Of a DNA stretch of 64,000 bases, positions 6,571 through 15,117 are shown one piece after another. The position numbers and the translations under genes are program-made. Source of the DNA: Treponema bryantii (lineage in GTDB: Bacteria > Spirochaetota > Spirochaetia > Treponematales > Treponemataceae); contig NZ_FOFU01000003.1 in assembly GCF_900111035.1 (NCBI RefSeq), positions 186,001 to 250,000 on the forward strand, given 5' to 3'. Numbering within the stretch: position 1 is the first letter of the stretch; the number at the start of each line of letters is the position of its first letter. The notes under the pieces were generated by a model that was given only the letters and a program-made list of their open reading frames with translations, was not told the origin of the DNA and did not search any database.

Positions 6571-8289
6571 TTAATCCCTTATTGAATCTATATTTGCTTT
6601 ACCACCAGGAACAAATGGAAGTACGTTTTCTTCAGAATCAACACTTACCCTTACAAAGCAAGGCTTGTTCTGACGGTTATTGTCAAAAGCTTTTTTATAC
6701 CATTCTGCATCGCTGTCGGCATCAATAGCTTCAATTCCAAAACCACGTGCAATTTCAAGAAGATCTGGTGAACGTCCAAAAACAGAAGCACTGTAATTCT
6801 TATCAAAAAGGAATTTCTGCTGCTGATAAACCATGCCCAGTGTTCCGTTCTGGAAAACGATTACAGTTACCGGAAGATTAAGTTCAGCAAGAGTTGCCAT
6901 TTCCTGAACATTCATCATGATTGAGCCGTCACCGCTAAAGCAAACAACTCTACAGTCAGGATTAGCAACTGAAGCACCAATTGCAGTAGGAAGTCCAAAG
7001 CCCATAGTTCCAAGACTGCCGCTTGTTAGGAAACTGCGTGGTCGTTCAACAGGGTAATACTGAGCTGCCCACATCTGATGCTGTCCAACGTCTGTAGTTG
7101 CAATCAGTTTGTCTTTTGACATTCCTGCAGCTTCTGCATATTCAGGAACTTTAGAAATAAGTTCACGAGGATTTGTAAGTTTTTCATTCTTTGGACGGCC
7201 GCATTCAAGAGAGAAGTGTTCCTTGCGGAGCTTAGCCATCTTTTTAAGCCAGCCTTCATCACTTGTAATTTTCTTTTCTGCAATCAGTTGTGCAATTACA
7301 GGGAATACAGACTCAACATCTGCAACTACAGAAATAGAAGCCGGGATAATCTTATCAACTTCGGCAGCATCAATATCAATATGAATGATTTTTGCATCCG
7401 GGCAGAACTTTGAAACAACGCCGGTTGCGCGGTCATCAAAACGAACTCCGGCTGCAATTACAAGGTCTGAATCATGCATGGCAACATTTGCGGCATGATT
7501 TCCGTGCATACCAACCATACCGATATACATCTCGCTGCTTTCTGGAATACAGCCGATTCCCATAAGACTTGTAACAACAGGAAGTCTGTAATTCTGTAAA
7601 AAGCTCTTAATACCACTTACAGCTTCTTCTGAATTACAGCCACCACCACAATACAATACAGGACGTTTTGCTTTTGAGAGGGCCTCAGTGATTAAGCCTA
7701 TCTTCTCAGAATATTCATCAATTGGTGTGTGGAATTTTATATCATGAAGGCGAACCTTTTTAATGTCCGGCCATACGTCAAAATCACATTCTTTAAGCTG
7801 TACATCACGTGGTACATCAATAAGAACAGGACCTGGTCTTCCTTTTAATGCAATTTCAAAAGCCTTAGGAATTGCTTCCAGAAGTTCATAAGGATTTTTT
7901 ACCATTATAGAATGCTTTGTAATTGGGAATGAAAGTCCGAAAGTATCTGCTTCCTGGAATGCATCAGTTCCAATCAAAGTTGTATTTACCTGACCTGTAA
8001 TTGCGATGATAGGGATAGAGTCTGCACGTGCATCTGCAATTGCTGTAAGAAGATTCATAGCTCCAGGACCACTTGTTGCAAGACAAACGGCAGGCTTGCC
8101 TGTAGAGCGAGCCATACCCTGTGCAAAAAATCCGGCTGCCTGCTCGTGGCGCACAAGGACGTGTCGGATTGAAGAACGATTAAGCTCGTCATAAAGAGGG
8201 AGAATAGAACCTCCCGGAATACCTGCAACGGTTTCAATTCCGTACATCTCGAGTAATTTAACAATGATTTGTGCGCCTGTGTATTTCAT
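6571..8289 (-). CDS. ilvB: Acetolactate synthase, large catalytic subunit
   Basis: A 572-residue thiamine-diphosphate enzyme that condenses two pyruvates to acetolactate (valine/leucine) or pyruvate with 2-oxobutyrate (isoleucine). Features: N-terminal Pyr domain with AGIPGGSILPLYD and the catalytic Glu49 (VRHEQ), ATSGPGAMNLLTAIADA, a central FAD/ADP-binding-type domain, and the C-terminal ThDP motif (FSGDGSIMMNVQEMATL...VFQN). The start follows AGGAGA. No small regulatory subunit gene (ilvN) lies next to it; rqcH follows 2 bp downstream. Expression appears controlled by the attenuator and leader peptide upstream. Confidence 0.94.
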   Translation of the reverse strand: MKYTGAQIIVKLLEMYGIETVAGIPGGSILPLYDELNRSSIRHVLVRHEQAAGFFAQGMARSTGKPAVCLATSGPGAMNLLTAIADARADSIPIIAITGQVNTTLIGTDAFQEADTFGLSFPITKHSIMVKNPYELLEAIPKAFEIALKGRPGPVLIDVPRDVQLKECDFDVWPDIKKVRLHDIKFHTPIDEYSEKIGLITEALSKAKRPVLYCGGGCNSEEAVSGIKSFLQNYRLPVVTSLMGIGCIPESSEMYIGMVGMHGNHAANVAMHDSDLVIAAGVRFDDRATGVVSKFCPDAKIIHIDIDAAEVDKIIPASISVVADVESVFPVIAQLIAEKKITSDEGWLKKMAKLRKEHFSLECGRPKNEKLTNPRELISKVPEYAEAAGMSKDKLIATTDVGQHQMWAAQYYPVERPRSFLTSGSLGTMGFGLPTAIGASVANPDCRVVCFSGDGSIMMNVQEMATLAELNLPVTVIVFQNGTLGMVYQQQKFLFDKNYSASVFGRSPDLLEIARGFGIEAIDADSDAEWYKKAFDNNRQNKPCFVRVSVDSEENVLPFVPGGKANIDSIRD

Positions 8290-8322
8290 TATAAATCTCC
8301 TGTGCTGCTCCAGCTGGAAAAC

Positions 8323-8349
8323 AAAAAAGCTCCCCTAACCGGAGAGCTT
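8323..8349 (-). terminator. ilvB attenuator terminator
   Basis: On the minus strand AAGCTCTCC and GGGGAGCTT form a 9-bp stem (one G-U pair) with loop GGTTA, followed by a run of six T. It lies between the leader peptide and ilvB. The competing antiterminator pairs CCAGAGAG (8397-8390, just after the leader stop codon) with CTCTCCGG (8346-8339), which would destroy the terminator's left arm. Confidence 0.88.
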
Positions 8350-8397
8350 CTCTTATATTTTTTGCTTATCACAAAGTATATAACATTCACTCTCTGG

Positions 8398-8457
8398 TTA
8401 TTTATTAACCACAATGACGAGGACTGCTACGACTTTGACTAAAGCATTGAATTTCAT
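8398..8457 (-). CDS. ilv leader peptide
   Basis: A 19-codon open frame, MKFNALVKVVAVLVIVVNK, with seven Val, two Leu and one Ile; ten of its nineteen codons are for the branched-chain amino acids made by the ilv pathway. The stop codon is followed at once by the antiterminator strand CCAGAGAG. Ribosomes stalled for charged Val/Leu/Ile tRNA would leave that strand free, giving antitermination and ilvB expression; ribosomes that reach the stop would cover it. It is too short for ordinary gene callers. A TTGACA overlapping the rarA stop codon (8487-8492) and TACAAT (8460-8465) are possible promoter boxes but are 21 bp apart, and the -10 is only 2 nt from the ATG, so the transcript start is uncertain. 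Confidence 0.88.
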   Translation of the reverse strand: MKFNALVKVVAVLVIVVNK

Positions 8458-8488
8458 ATATTGTATTTTCCAAATTTTTGGCGTTGTG

Positions 8489-11092
8489 TCAAGACATCTC
8501 AATTGTAAAGAACGCAACTTCGCTTTTCCATTCAAAAAGTGTACGGTCGCAGGCTGCAAGCATAAGGTTTACGATTTTCTGAAGTTCTGCATTGCCGCAG
8601 GCTTCACTCATTTTTGCACCATATGCTGAAGATTCTGGTGTAAACCATTTTTCGATTTCTGATGGAGTTATGCGGCGTTTTTCAGTGAGAATCTGTGAGG
8701 CAACTTTTACCTTAAATCCTCTCTTTCTGAAAAGGTTTGCAATGAAAATGCTGTCCCATGAGAAAAGCTGGTTGTCTCTATCACCAAAGAACTCCTGTTC
8801 AGCAGCTTCCATTTTATCTAATGTTTCGCGGAACTGTCCAAGATTATCTGGAGATAGAATCTGTTTACGTACAAGTTCGCTGATATGCTGTCCATGACAA
8901 GGGATTTTTTGAGAAATGATAACTTTCCAGTTTTTAGCAAGCGGACATTCGTATGCAAAATCTTCGCCGGTTTTTTCTACTCCCTTATCTATATCAGCAT
9001 AAGGTACAGAAGGTGTATCAGGTTCATCAGAATCCTTCTGAGGTGTCATAATTCCAGAAAGACAATCAGCAAGAGCAATAATAGAAGGCTCACTCGCAAA
9101 TGGATCTGTAAAGAACAGACGGTCAAAAATGACCCCGTTATACTGGAATTTTACGAGAATATTATAAAAATCTTTCTGGGTAAGGAAATCTGTGGAGATT
9201 GAAGTTCCGCGATGCTGTAATATAGGGCGGTCAAGACTTCCAAGAGTACGGCCATACTGTTCAAGAATCTGTTTTCCTTGTTCTGTTCGGCATACACCAC
9301 AGGTAACACCTTCCGGGGTTTTACGGGCAATTTCCCAAAGTAAAAGACCGCTGTCTGCATTCCAGATGAGTGAGCGGTGATGGCGCAGAAGTTCGGCCAT
9401 AGAAGTCATTGTATCGCGGATTCCAAGCAGAACCTCGGCTCTGTTAGAATCAAGTCTCTGCTGCCAGAAACGGTCTGCACGGTTGAATACAACTTCTTTT
9501 GCAGGATCCTTAGGACTGAATGTAAGATTTTCTTCTTTCTTTTTATTTCCGCTTTTGAAATGTTCGTTTACCCACCATTCAGAAATAGGATTTTCTCCAT
9601 ATTCTGATTTTTCAAGACCATCATCATTTGCACCGGCAGAAGCTTTTATCTGTCTGAATATGTTGATAGAACCTGTTTCTTCCGGAGAAGATGCAAGTTC
9701 ATCAGATGTATACTGCTCGTGACTCTGTGTCTTTTCAAGAATTGCTGCAATCTGAAGTTCGCGGCGCGAAAGAACTCCGTCTCTTATTGTTGCTTCATAG
9801 CCCTGTGTGCTTGGATTATAGAAAACCCTGCCGCTTAAGGTATCCGGCAGATACTGCTGTGCAACCCAGTGGTCGCGGTAGGCGTGAGGGTAGAGGTAGC
9901 CGGCTCCATGTCCAAAGCCCTCTGCATCTCTGTTGTTGTCTCGCAGATGGTTTGGAACTTCAGAATCCTCTTTTTCAACGCTGGCCAGTGCATCAAAAAA
10001 TGCCATACTGCTGTTCGATTTAGGAGCAGTCGCAAGATAAAGTGCTGCATGTGTGAGGAAATAGCGGCCTTCCGGCATACCAACTCTGTCAAATGCATTT
10101 GCACAGCTTTCTACAACTGTAATTGCATTCGGATCTGCAAGACCGGTATCTTCACAGGCAGAAATAAGCATACGGCGGAAAATAAAATGAGGATCTTCTC
10201 CTGCTGCAACCATTCTTGCAAGCCAGTAGCAGGCAGCATCAGGGTCACGTCCTCTCAAAGATTTTATAAATGCAGAAATTATATCGTAGTGATAGTCGCC
10301 GTCACGGTCATAAAGTACAACTTTTTTCTGAATAGATTCTTCGGCGGCTTCTTTTGAAATATAAATCTTTGTTCCATAAGCCGGCACCGGTGGATCTGAA
10401 TATGGCGACCATTTTTCCGGAGTTGTTTCAATCGCAAGTTCAAGTGCGTTCAAAAGAGAACGGGCATCACCATTGGCTGTTTCTATAAGATGTTCAAGAG
10501 CCCCTTCTTCAAACTCAACCTTCCAGTGCCCGTAACCGCGGTCAACATCAGTTAATGCCTGATGAGCTGCTTTTTCAAGGTCGTTATAGGTCAAAGGCTT
10601 CAACTGGAATACACGGGAACGTGAAACCAGAGCCTTGTTTACTTCAAAGAAAGGATTTTCTGTAGTAGCACCAATCAGGATGATTGTACCGTTTTCTACC
10701 CATGGTAAAAGTGCATCCTGCTGACTTTTATTCCAGCGGTGAACTTCGTCTACAAATAAAATTGTTCGCTGTGAATAAAGGTTATAGTAATCTTCTGCCT
10801 GCTTAATTGAGTCACGGATATTCTGAACACCGGTAAGCACGGCATTTAATGTCAAAAAGTTAGATTTTGTATGATTTGCAATTACACGGGCGAGGGTAGT
10901 CTTACCACTACCTGGCGGGCCGTAAAAAATTATGGAAGTAAGCTGATCTGCGGCAATGGCGCGGCGTAAAAGCCGGCCTTTACCTACAATATGATCCTGT
11001 CCGATATATTCATCAAGATTTCGCGGCCGCATGCGGGCCGCAAGAGGTTCCTGAGTCAGTTTTATCTGTTCAAATAAAGAGTTTTCTGACAT
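8489..11092 (-). CDS. rarA: RarA/MgsA AAA+ ATPase fused to a C-terminal domain of unknown function
   Basis: The N-terminal ~440 residues are RarA (MgsA/WRNIP1), a clamp-loader-like ATPase acting at stalled replication forks. Visible motifs are RPRNLDEYIGQDHIVGKG, Walker A GPPGSGKTT (about residues 58-66), Walker B ILFVDEVHRW (about 112-120), GATTENPFFEVN (sensor 1) and, further on, GRDPDAACYWLARMVAAGED. RarA alone is about 420-450 residues; this protein has 867. The extra ~400 residues include AEVLLGIRDTMTSMAELLRHH, LLLWEIARKTPEGVTCGV and YNGVIFDRLFFTDPFASEP, which look like a degenerate Rossmann/methyltransferase-type fold. It resembles the known RarA/unknown-domain fusions of cyanobacteria. 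The start follows AGGAGAG. It is the third gene of an operon after two envelope genes. Confidence 0.88.
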   Translation of the reverse strand: MSENSLFEQIKLTQEPLAARMRPRNLDEYIGQDHIVGKGRLLRRAIAADQLTSIIFYGPPGSGKTTLARVIANHTKSNFLTLNAVLTGVQNIRDSIKQAEDYYNLYSQRTILFVDEVHRWNKSQQDALLPWVENGTIILIGATTENPFFEVNKALVSRSRVFQLKPLTYNDLEKAAHQALTDVDRGYGHWKVEFEEGALEHLIETANGDARSLLNALELAIETTPEKWSPYSDPPVPAYGTKIYISKEAAEESIQKKVVLYDRDGDYHYDIISAFIKSLRGRDPDAACYWLARMVAAGEDPHFIFRRMLISACEDTGLADPNAITVVESCANAFDRVGMPEGRYFLTHAALYLATAPKSNSSMAFFDALASVEKEDSEVPNHLRDNNRDAEGFGHGAGYLYPHAYRDHWVAQQYLPDTLSGRVFYNPSTQGYEATIRDGVLSRRELQIAAILEKTQSHEQYTSDELASSPEETGSINIFRQIKASAGANDDGLEKSEYGENPISEWWVNEHFKSGNKKKEENLTFSPKDPAKEVVFNRADRFWQQRLDSNRAEVLLGIRDTMTSMAELLRHHRSLIWNADSGLLLWEIARKTPEGVTCGVCRTEQGKQILEQYGRTLGSLDRPILQHRGTSISTDFLTQKDFYNILVKFQYNGVIFDRLFFTDPFASEPSIIALADCLSGIMTPQKDSDEPDTPSVPYADIDKGVEKTGEDFAYECPLAKNWKVIISQKIPCHGQHISELVRKQILSPDNLGQFRETLDKMEAAEQEFFGDRDNQLFSWDSIFIANLFRKRGFKVKVASQILTEKRRITPSEIEKWFTPESSAYGAKMSEACGNAELQKIVNLMLAACDRTLFEWKSEVAFFTIEMS

Positions 11093-11118
11093 TTCTCTCC
11101 TGATTATTTATCGGAAGG

Positions 11119-12375
11119 TTATTCGCGGTTCCAGTTACCTCTATCAGGATAGTATGACCAGAGTCCGATATTGCCAAAGCCAGAACCTGTACCATAGAAC
11201 GTAATTGCAGCATACAGGTTACTTTCTGATTCTGTTTTATCAGGTGTTGCATTAATTAAAGCAAGTACAATATATGAACTTGTAATCTGGAATGTTGCGT
11301 TGTTCTTGAAAGTCGTGATTTCCAGATTGCCTTCTTCATTAAAAATTGCTCTTCCTATACCACCAGCAGTTGGTTTAGATGAAGTTGAATTAGAACCAAG
11401 ATATCCATAACCAATAATAATTGAATCCGTTGTTGTTGCTAAGGAATTGATTGTGTAATCTCCATCAACATAACCTTCTTTACTGCCTTTATAATACAGA
11501 CGTTTTGAACTATTTGTATAATAGTAAAGAGTTGCATTATCTTTATAGGTTTCATTTGTTGTAGCAACTGTTGAGGTAAAGAATTTTAGTTCGTCATCAA
11601 AGAAAGCAGCAGAATTTGCAACTGGAATATAATCTTCATTGTCAGATGGAGTTGGATCAATTATATCTGTAGTTGAAATAGAGTATTCAGAAGGCATAGA
11701 TGATTCATCAAATTTATCAAGTCCTGTTAATTTATAATAATGCCACTTATTATCTGTAGAACTATAACTTCTAATAAAAGCAGCTCTATGATCTTTTTTA
11801 GGAGCATTTGTCTGGAATACTCTGAAATTTGAAGAATAAAGTGTGTCGCTTGAATCTGTTATTTCAACAATTGGGAACAGAGTTGGATTATTTTCTGTAA
11901 TGAGGATCCATCCTGCATCTGTTGTTTTTAATGAATCACTAGATTCTGTAATTTCAGCTCCCCAGAGTTTGATATTAGCTGGATAAGTAAGTCCTTCTAT
12001 TTCTGTATGTGTATTCTCTGCAGTAATAAGATAAAGATACTTATCGTTTGCAAGAACTGTAAGAATCTGTTCTCCTGAAAAGGTTGTAGAATCATAATCA
12101 TATTGATTCAGTGAAAATGGAAGAGAGAACTTTTTCCATGAATCATGGGTTGTATTATCCTTCTGTTTATATCTAAGGCCTCCATCAGCAGCAAGAAACA
12201 GATATTCACCAGATTCATCTGAGCCAGCTGTATATCGTGTAATACTGGTGATGGCTCCAGAAACAGTAGCTTCTTCTGGTGCAACGTCTTCTCGAATTGC
12301 TTCATATATAGGCTGCTGACAGCCAGTGATAAATAAAATAGAAGCTATTACTATAAATAATATTGTTTTTTTCAT
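11119..12375 (-). CDS. Large lipoprotein of unknown function
   Basis: A 418-residue secreted lipoprotein; the signal peptide ends in ILFITGCQQP, with the lipidated Cys near residue 19. The mature protein is rich in Ser, Thr and Tyr, with repeated short strands such as GEYLFLAADGGLRY, KYLYLITAEN and SIIIGYGYLGS. This is compatible with a beta-propeller or other all-beta fold. I recognise no family. It lies 14 bp after a predicted outer-membrane barrel gene and 26 bp before rarA, so the three are probably co-transcribed; the barrel and lipoprotein may work together at the outer membrane. Confidence 0.7.
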   Translation of the reverse strand: MKKTILFIVIASILFITGCQQPIYEAIREDVAPEEATVSGAITSITRYTAGSDESGEYLFLAADGGLRYKQKDNTTHDSWKKFSLPFSLNQYDYDSTTFSGEQILTVLANDKYLYLITAENTHTEIEGLTYPANIKLWGAEITESSDSLKTTDAGWILITENNPTLFPIVEITDSSDTLYSSNFRVFQTNAPKKDHRAAFIRSYSSTDNKWHYYKLTGLDKFDESSMPSEYSISTTDIIDPTPSDNEDYIPVANSAAFFDDELKFFTSTVATTNETYKDNATLYYYTNSSKRLYYKGSKEGYVDGDYTINSLATTTDSIIIGYGYLGSNSTSSKPTAGGIGRAIFNEEGNLEITTFKNNATFQITSSYIVLALINATPDKTESESNLYAAITFYGTGSGFGNIGLWSYYPDRGNWNRE

Positions 12376-12389
12376 TTTTACATCCTGTT

Positions 12390-13007
12390 TTAGAAGTGAT
12401 AGCGGACAGAAAGACCTACGCTTGTAAATAAACCATTGTCAGATTTGTAGCCTTTGTAGATATTGTTTTCATTGTTTATTTTTCCAAATAAGAAAAACTC
12501 TGGAATCCAATAAGTGTTTGAACTGATTCCAAAAGACCATGTTTCAGAGAATCTGTAAAAAACTCCGGCATTGAATTTTGCTGCAAAGGCAGGGAAATAG
12601 GTCATAGACTGACATGTCTGTGTTGCAAAACCTATATTGAGCTGCAGTGGAAACTCAAATTTTCCTACGTAAGGCTGGAACATTACACCAAATGTTACAG
12701 GAACTGAGAAAAGTGATTTTTTTCCTACAGAGCGATTATAAGCAACTATTAAATCTCCACCAAGAGCAAGGTATTGATTGAGGAATCTGTAATATCCAAT
12801 GGATACGAGACCTCCAACTTTAAGCTGAGAGTCAAAGTTTAATGGAAAATTAGCAGCCAAATCAATTTTTAAGAACTGGTCTCCGGCACCGTTCTGTTCA
12901 TAAACATAGCCGTCGTCATATTCTTCATCATCGTCATAATAATCTTCTGCAAATACAGCAGCGGATAATAAAAGAACGGCTGATAATATGGAAATAAAGC
13001 GTTTCAT
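12390..13007 (-). CDS. Small outer-membrane beta-barrel protein
   Basis: A 205-residue protein with an N-terminal signal peptide (ILSAVLLLSAAVFAED) and an acidic, disordered linker (DYYDDDEEYDDGYVYEQ). About eight amphipathic strands follow (for example FLKIDLAANFPLNFD, LKVGGLVSIGYYRF, LALGGDLIVAYNRS, FAAKFNAGVFYRF), and the protein ends in SVRYHF, a typical terminal-aromatic barrel signature. It looks like a treponemal small barrel (OmpW/OprF-N-like size), but I cannot name the family. The ATG follows AAAGGTCGCAAT. It heads the operon with the lipoprotein and rarA. Confidence 0.72.
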   Translation of the reverse strand: MKRFISILSAVLLLSAAVFAEDYYDDDEEYDDGYVYEQNGAGDQFLKIDLAANFPLNFDSQLKVGGLVSIGYYRFLNQYLALGGDLIVAYNRSVGKKSLFSVPVTFGVMFQPYVGKFEFPLQLNIGFATQTCQSMTYFPAFAAKFNAGVFYRFSETWSFGISSNTYWIPEFFLFGKINNENNIYKGYKSDNGLFTSVGLSVRYHF

Positions 13008-13028
13008 ATTGCGACCTTTTTTTTATTT

Positions 13029-13079
13029 CAGTATATTTTGTTACTATAAGAATATACTGTTTTTATAGCAGTTTATCAA
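13029..13079 (-). promoter_or_regulatory. Promoter and dyad in the divergent region upstream of folD
   Basis: For the minus-strand envelope operon, -35 TTGATA (13079-13074) and -10 TATATT (13056-13051) have 17-bp spacing. A perfect 9-bp inverted repeat CAGTATATT (13029-13037) / AATATACTG (13051-13059) overlaps this -10. For folD, a plus-strand TTGTTA (13038-13043) lies inside the same dyad. Whether the dyad is an operator or only paired -10-like boxes cannot be told. Confidence 0.5.
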
Positions 13080-13107
13080 TAAAACAGAAAGGAGCTATGA
13101 AGGTTAC

Positions 13108-13980
13108 ATGAGCGCAGTTATTATCGACGGTAAGCAGGTTGCTGCAGAGGTTCGTGCGGAGGTTGCAAATAAGGTCAGTGAGTTGAAAAAGAAAGGAATT
13201 GCACCTTGTCTTGCAGTAATTCTTGTAGGAGAGAATCCTGCCAGCGTAAGTTATGTTACAGGCAAGCAGAAGGCACTTGCAGAAGTTGGTATGGTAGACC
13301 GTTCTGTACATCTTCCAGAAAGCACAAGCGAAGAAGAACTTCTTAAGCTTATTGATGAACTTAATGCAGATGACAGCGTTCACGGAATCCTTGTTCAGCT
13401 GCCACTTCCAAAGCATATTAATGAAGAAAAAGTTATTATGGCTATCTCTCCTGAAAAGGATGTTGACGGTTTCCACCCTGTAAGCGTTGGTAATCTTATG
13501 ATTGGCCGTCCAGGCTTCCTTCCTTGTACACCACATGGAATTATTGTCCTGCTTAAAAAGGCTGGAATTGAGACAAGCGGTAAGCATGCTGTTGTAATCG
13601 GCCGCTCAAATATCGTTGGAAAGCCGGTTTCTATTCTTCTTGCACGCAAGGACGTAAACTGTACTGTAACAATGTGTCACACTGGTACTAAAAATATGGC
13701 AGAAATTACACGTCAGGCTGATATTATCGTTGTAGCAAGCGGACATCCTCACACTCTTACTGGTGATATGGTAAAAGAAGGGGCAGTAGTAATTGATGTT
13801 GGTGTAAACCGCATTCCAGATTCTACTAAAAAGTCTGGTTTCCGTTTGATTGGAGATTGTGATTTTGATGATTTGAAGGAGAAAACTTCATTTATCACTC
13901 CTGTTCCGGGTGGAGTAGGACCTATGACAATTGCAATGCTCATGCAGAATACTCTTGAGAGTGCAGAAAGAAAGGCTTAA
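13108..13980 (+). CDS. folD: Methylenetetrahydrofolate dehydrogenase / methenyltetrahydrofolate cyclohydrolase
   Basis: FolD interconverts 5,10-methylene-, methenyl- and 10-formyl-tetrahydrofolate in the cytosol using NADP(H). At 290 residues it has normal length. Signatures: [17 protein letters not shown] with the catalytic Lys, [29 protein letters not shown], the nucleotide-binding [14 protein letters not shown], and [18 protein letters not shown] at the C-terminus. AAGG lies just before the start, and a four-codon open frame (13097-13111) overlaps it. folE2 follows 2 bp later, which groups folate interconversion and synthesis. Confidence 0.97.
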   Translation: MSAVIIDGKQVAAEVRAEVANKVSELKKKGIAPCLAVILVGENPASVSYVTGKQKALAEVGMVDRSVHLPESTSEEELLKLIDELNADDSVHGILVQLPLPKHINEEKVIMAISPEKDVDGFHPVSVGNLMIGRPGFLPCTPHGIIVLLKKAGIETSGKHAVVIGRSNIVGKPVSILLARKDVNCTVTMCHTGTKNMAEITRQADIIVVASGHPHTLTGDMVKEGAVVIDVGVNRIPDSTKKSGFRLIGDCDFDDLKEKTSFITPVPGGVGPMTIAMLMQNTLESAERKA

Positions 13981-13982
13981 AA

Positions 13983-14753
13983 ATGCGTGATATTCAAAAT
14001 GAAGAAGACACCCGTGCCGTACCTCTTCAGAAGGTTGGGGTAAAGGGTGTAAAATATCCAGTTGTCGTTCTTGATAAAACTGCATCAAAACAGCATACGA
14101 CAGCAACTGTAGATTTATATGTAAATCTTCCTCATAATTACAAAGGTACACATATGTCTCGATTCATTGAAGTGTTCCATAAATATCATACGGATATTTC
14201 GATGCATCATTTTCTTGATATGCTTGAGGAGATTCGAGTAAAACTTGACGCACAGAAGTCTTTTGGCCGTATAGAATTTCCATATTTTATAGAAAAAAAA
14301 GCTCCTGTTACAGAAGCGTCTGGAATTATGCAGTATAAATGCTCTTATGAAGGCGAAGTAAGTGAAGATGGAGACCGTAAGTTCTATATTTCAATTCAGG
14401 TTCCTGTTGCAACCCTTTGTCCATGCAGTAAAGCAATCAGTGAATATGGAGCTCATAATCAGAGAGGACTTGTAAGTGTTCGTCTTCTATATAAAGAGTT
14501 TTTCTGGATTGAAGATGTAATTACTACAATAGAAAATTGTGCTTCTACTCCATTATATTCACTCCTGAAACGTAAGGATGAAAAATATGTTACAGAACAT
14601 GCTTATGAGAATCCTCGTTTCGTGGAAGATGTTGTACGTGAAGTGTATTTAGGATTAAAAAAGCTTGGATTTACCAGTTTTTCTGTAGAAGCAGAGAACG
14701 ACGAAAGTATTCACAATCATAATGCATACGCATTTGCAGAATATTCCATATAA
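13983..14753 (+). CDS. folE2: GTP cyclohydrolase FolE2 (type IB)
   Basis: FolE2 converts GTP to dihydroneopterin triphosphate, the first step of folate synthesis; it is the alternative, often Mn-dependent enzyme, unrelated in sequence to zinc-dependent FolE. The 256 residues show GVKGVKYPVVVLD, the conserved SRFIEVFH, the catalytic VATLCPCSKAISEYGAHNQRG (Cys146 and Cys148 in the CPC motif) and a C-terminal ENDESIHNHNAYA. It lies 2 bp after folD and is surely co-transcribed. Its stop overlaps the T tract of a minus-strand terminator. Confidence 0.95.
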   Translation: MRDIQNEEDTRAVPLQKVGVKGVKYPVVVLDKTASKQHTTATVDLYVNLPHNYKGTHMSRFIEVFHKYHTDISMHHFLDMLEEIRVKLDAQKSFGRIEFPYFIEKKAPVTEASGIMQYKCSYEGEVSEDGDRKFYISIQVPVATLCPCSKAISEYGAHNQRGLVSVRLLYKEFFWIEDVITTIENCASTPLYSLLKRKDEKYVTEHAYENPRFVEDVVREVYLGLKKLGFTSFSVEAENDESIHNHNAYAFAEYSI

Positions 14754-14785
14754 AAAAATAGAGCCGTCAGAAACTCTGACGGCTC
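14751..14785 (-). terminator. Intrinsic terminator (minus strand) between folE2 and lacI
   Basis: Perfect 11-bp stem GAGCCGTCAGA / TCTGACGGCTC with a 3-nt loop, followed on the minus strand by TATTTTTTTA. On the plus strand the hairpin is followed by ATATTCTAAT, so it would also slow folE2 transcripts but is weaker there. Confidence 0.88.
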
Positions 14786-14940
14786 ATATTCTAATACGTA
14801 AAATACCAAAAGACCCAAAAACTGTTTTTTAAATAATTATTTTGTTTTTAACTTATTTTTAAATACTTGTTTTACTCGCCCTTTTTTAACTTATTATTAA
14901 ATTAAGGTTTTGAACTTCCGGCAAACTCATCGTTTACCTA
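14751..14940 (-). ncRNA. Candidate small RNA, convergent to folE2
   Basis: Between folE2 and the lacI gene, the minus strand has a promoter-like set: TTGACA at 14974-14969 and TATAAT at 14948-14943 (20-bp spacing; TACTAT at 14951-14946 gives 17). Next comes a possible 5' hairpin GGTAAAC-GATGA-GTTTGCC (14938-14920), then an A-rich stretch with two AATAAGTTAAAAA copies. A strong terminator GAGCCGTCAGA-GTT-TCTGACGGCTC with TATTTTTTTA ends it near 14751. A 14-codon frame (ATG at 14929) is inside but has no good ribosome site. No known RNA family is recognised. Confidence 0.5.
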
Positions 14941-15063
14941 TGATTATAGTAATATGACTATAGTAATATGTCAAGAAAAAATATTGAAAATGTTAAAAAA
15001 AGTTTAAAATAGTCGAAAAACATATCATTTTAAGAATATTTTAAGGCATTTTGTGTGTGACAG

Positions 15064-15094
15064 AATATTACCTTAGTCATATTTAGGTAATATT
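15064..15094 (-). repeat. Inverted repeat just downstream of lacI
   Basis: Perfect 10-bp arms AATATTACCT (15064-15073) and AGGTAATATT (15085-15094) lie 24 bp beyond the stop codon of the LacI-family gene. There is no T tract, so it is a weak terminator at best; it could stabilise the 3' end or be a binding site. Confidence 0.5.
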
Positions 15095-15117
15095 GTGAGA
15101 AATATGTCTGTTTCAGG

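Noticed and set aside
13063-13587. 174-codon minus-strand frame
   Set aside because: Antisense to folD, with no promoter or Shine-Dalgarno of its own.
14941-14970. Repeated TATAGTAATATG considered as replication iterons
   Set aside because: Only two copies, and they fit better as alternative -10 regions of the candidate small RNA.
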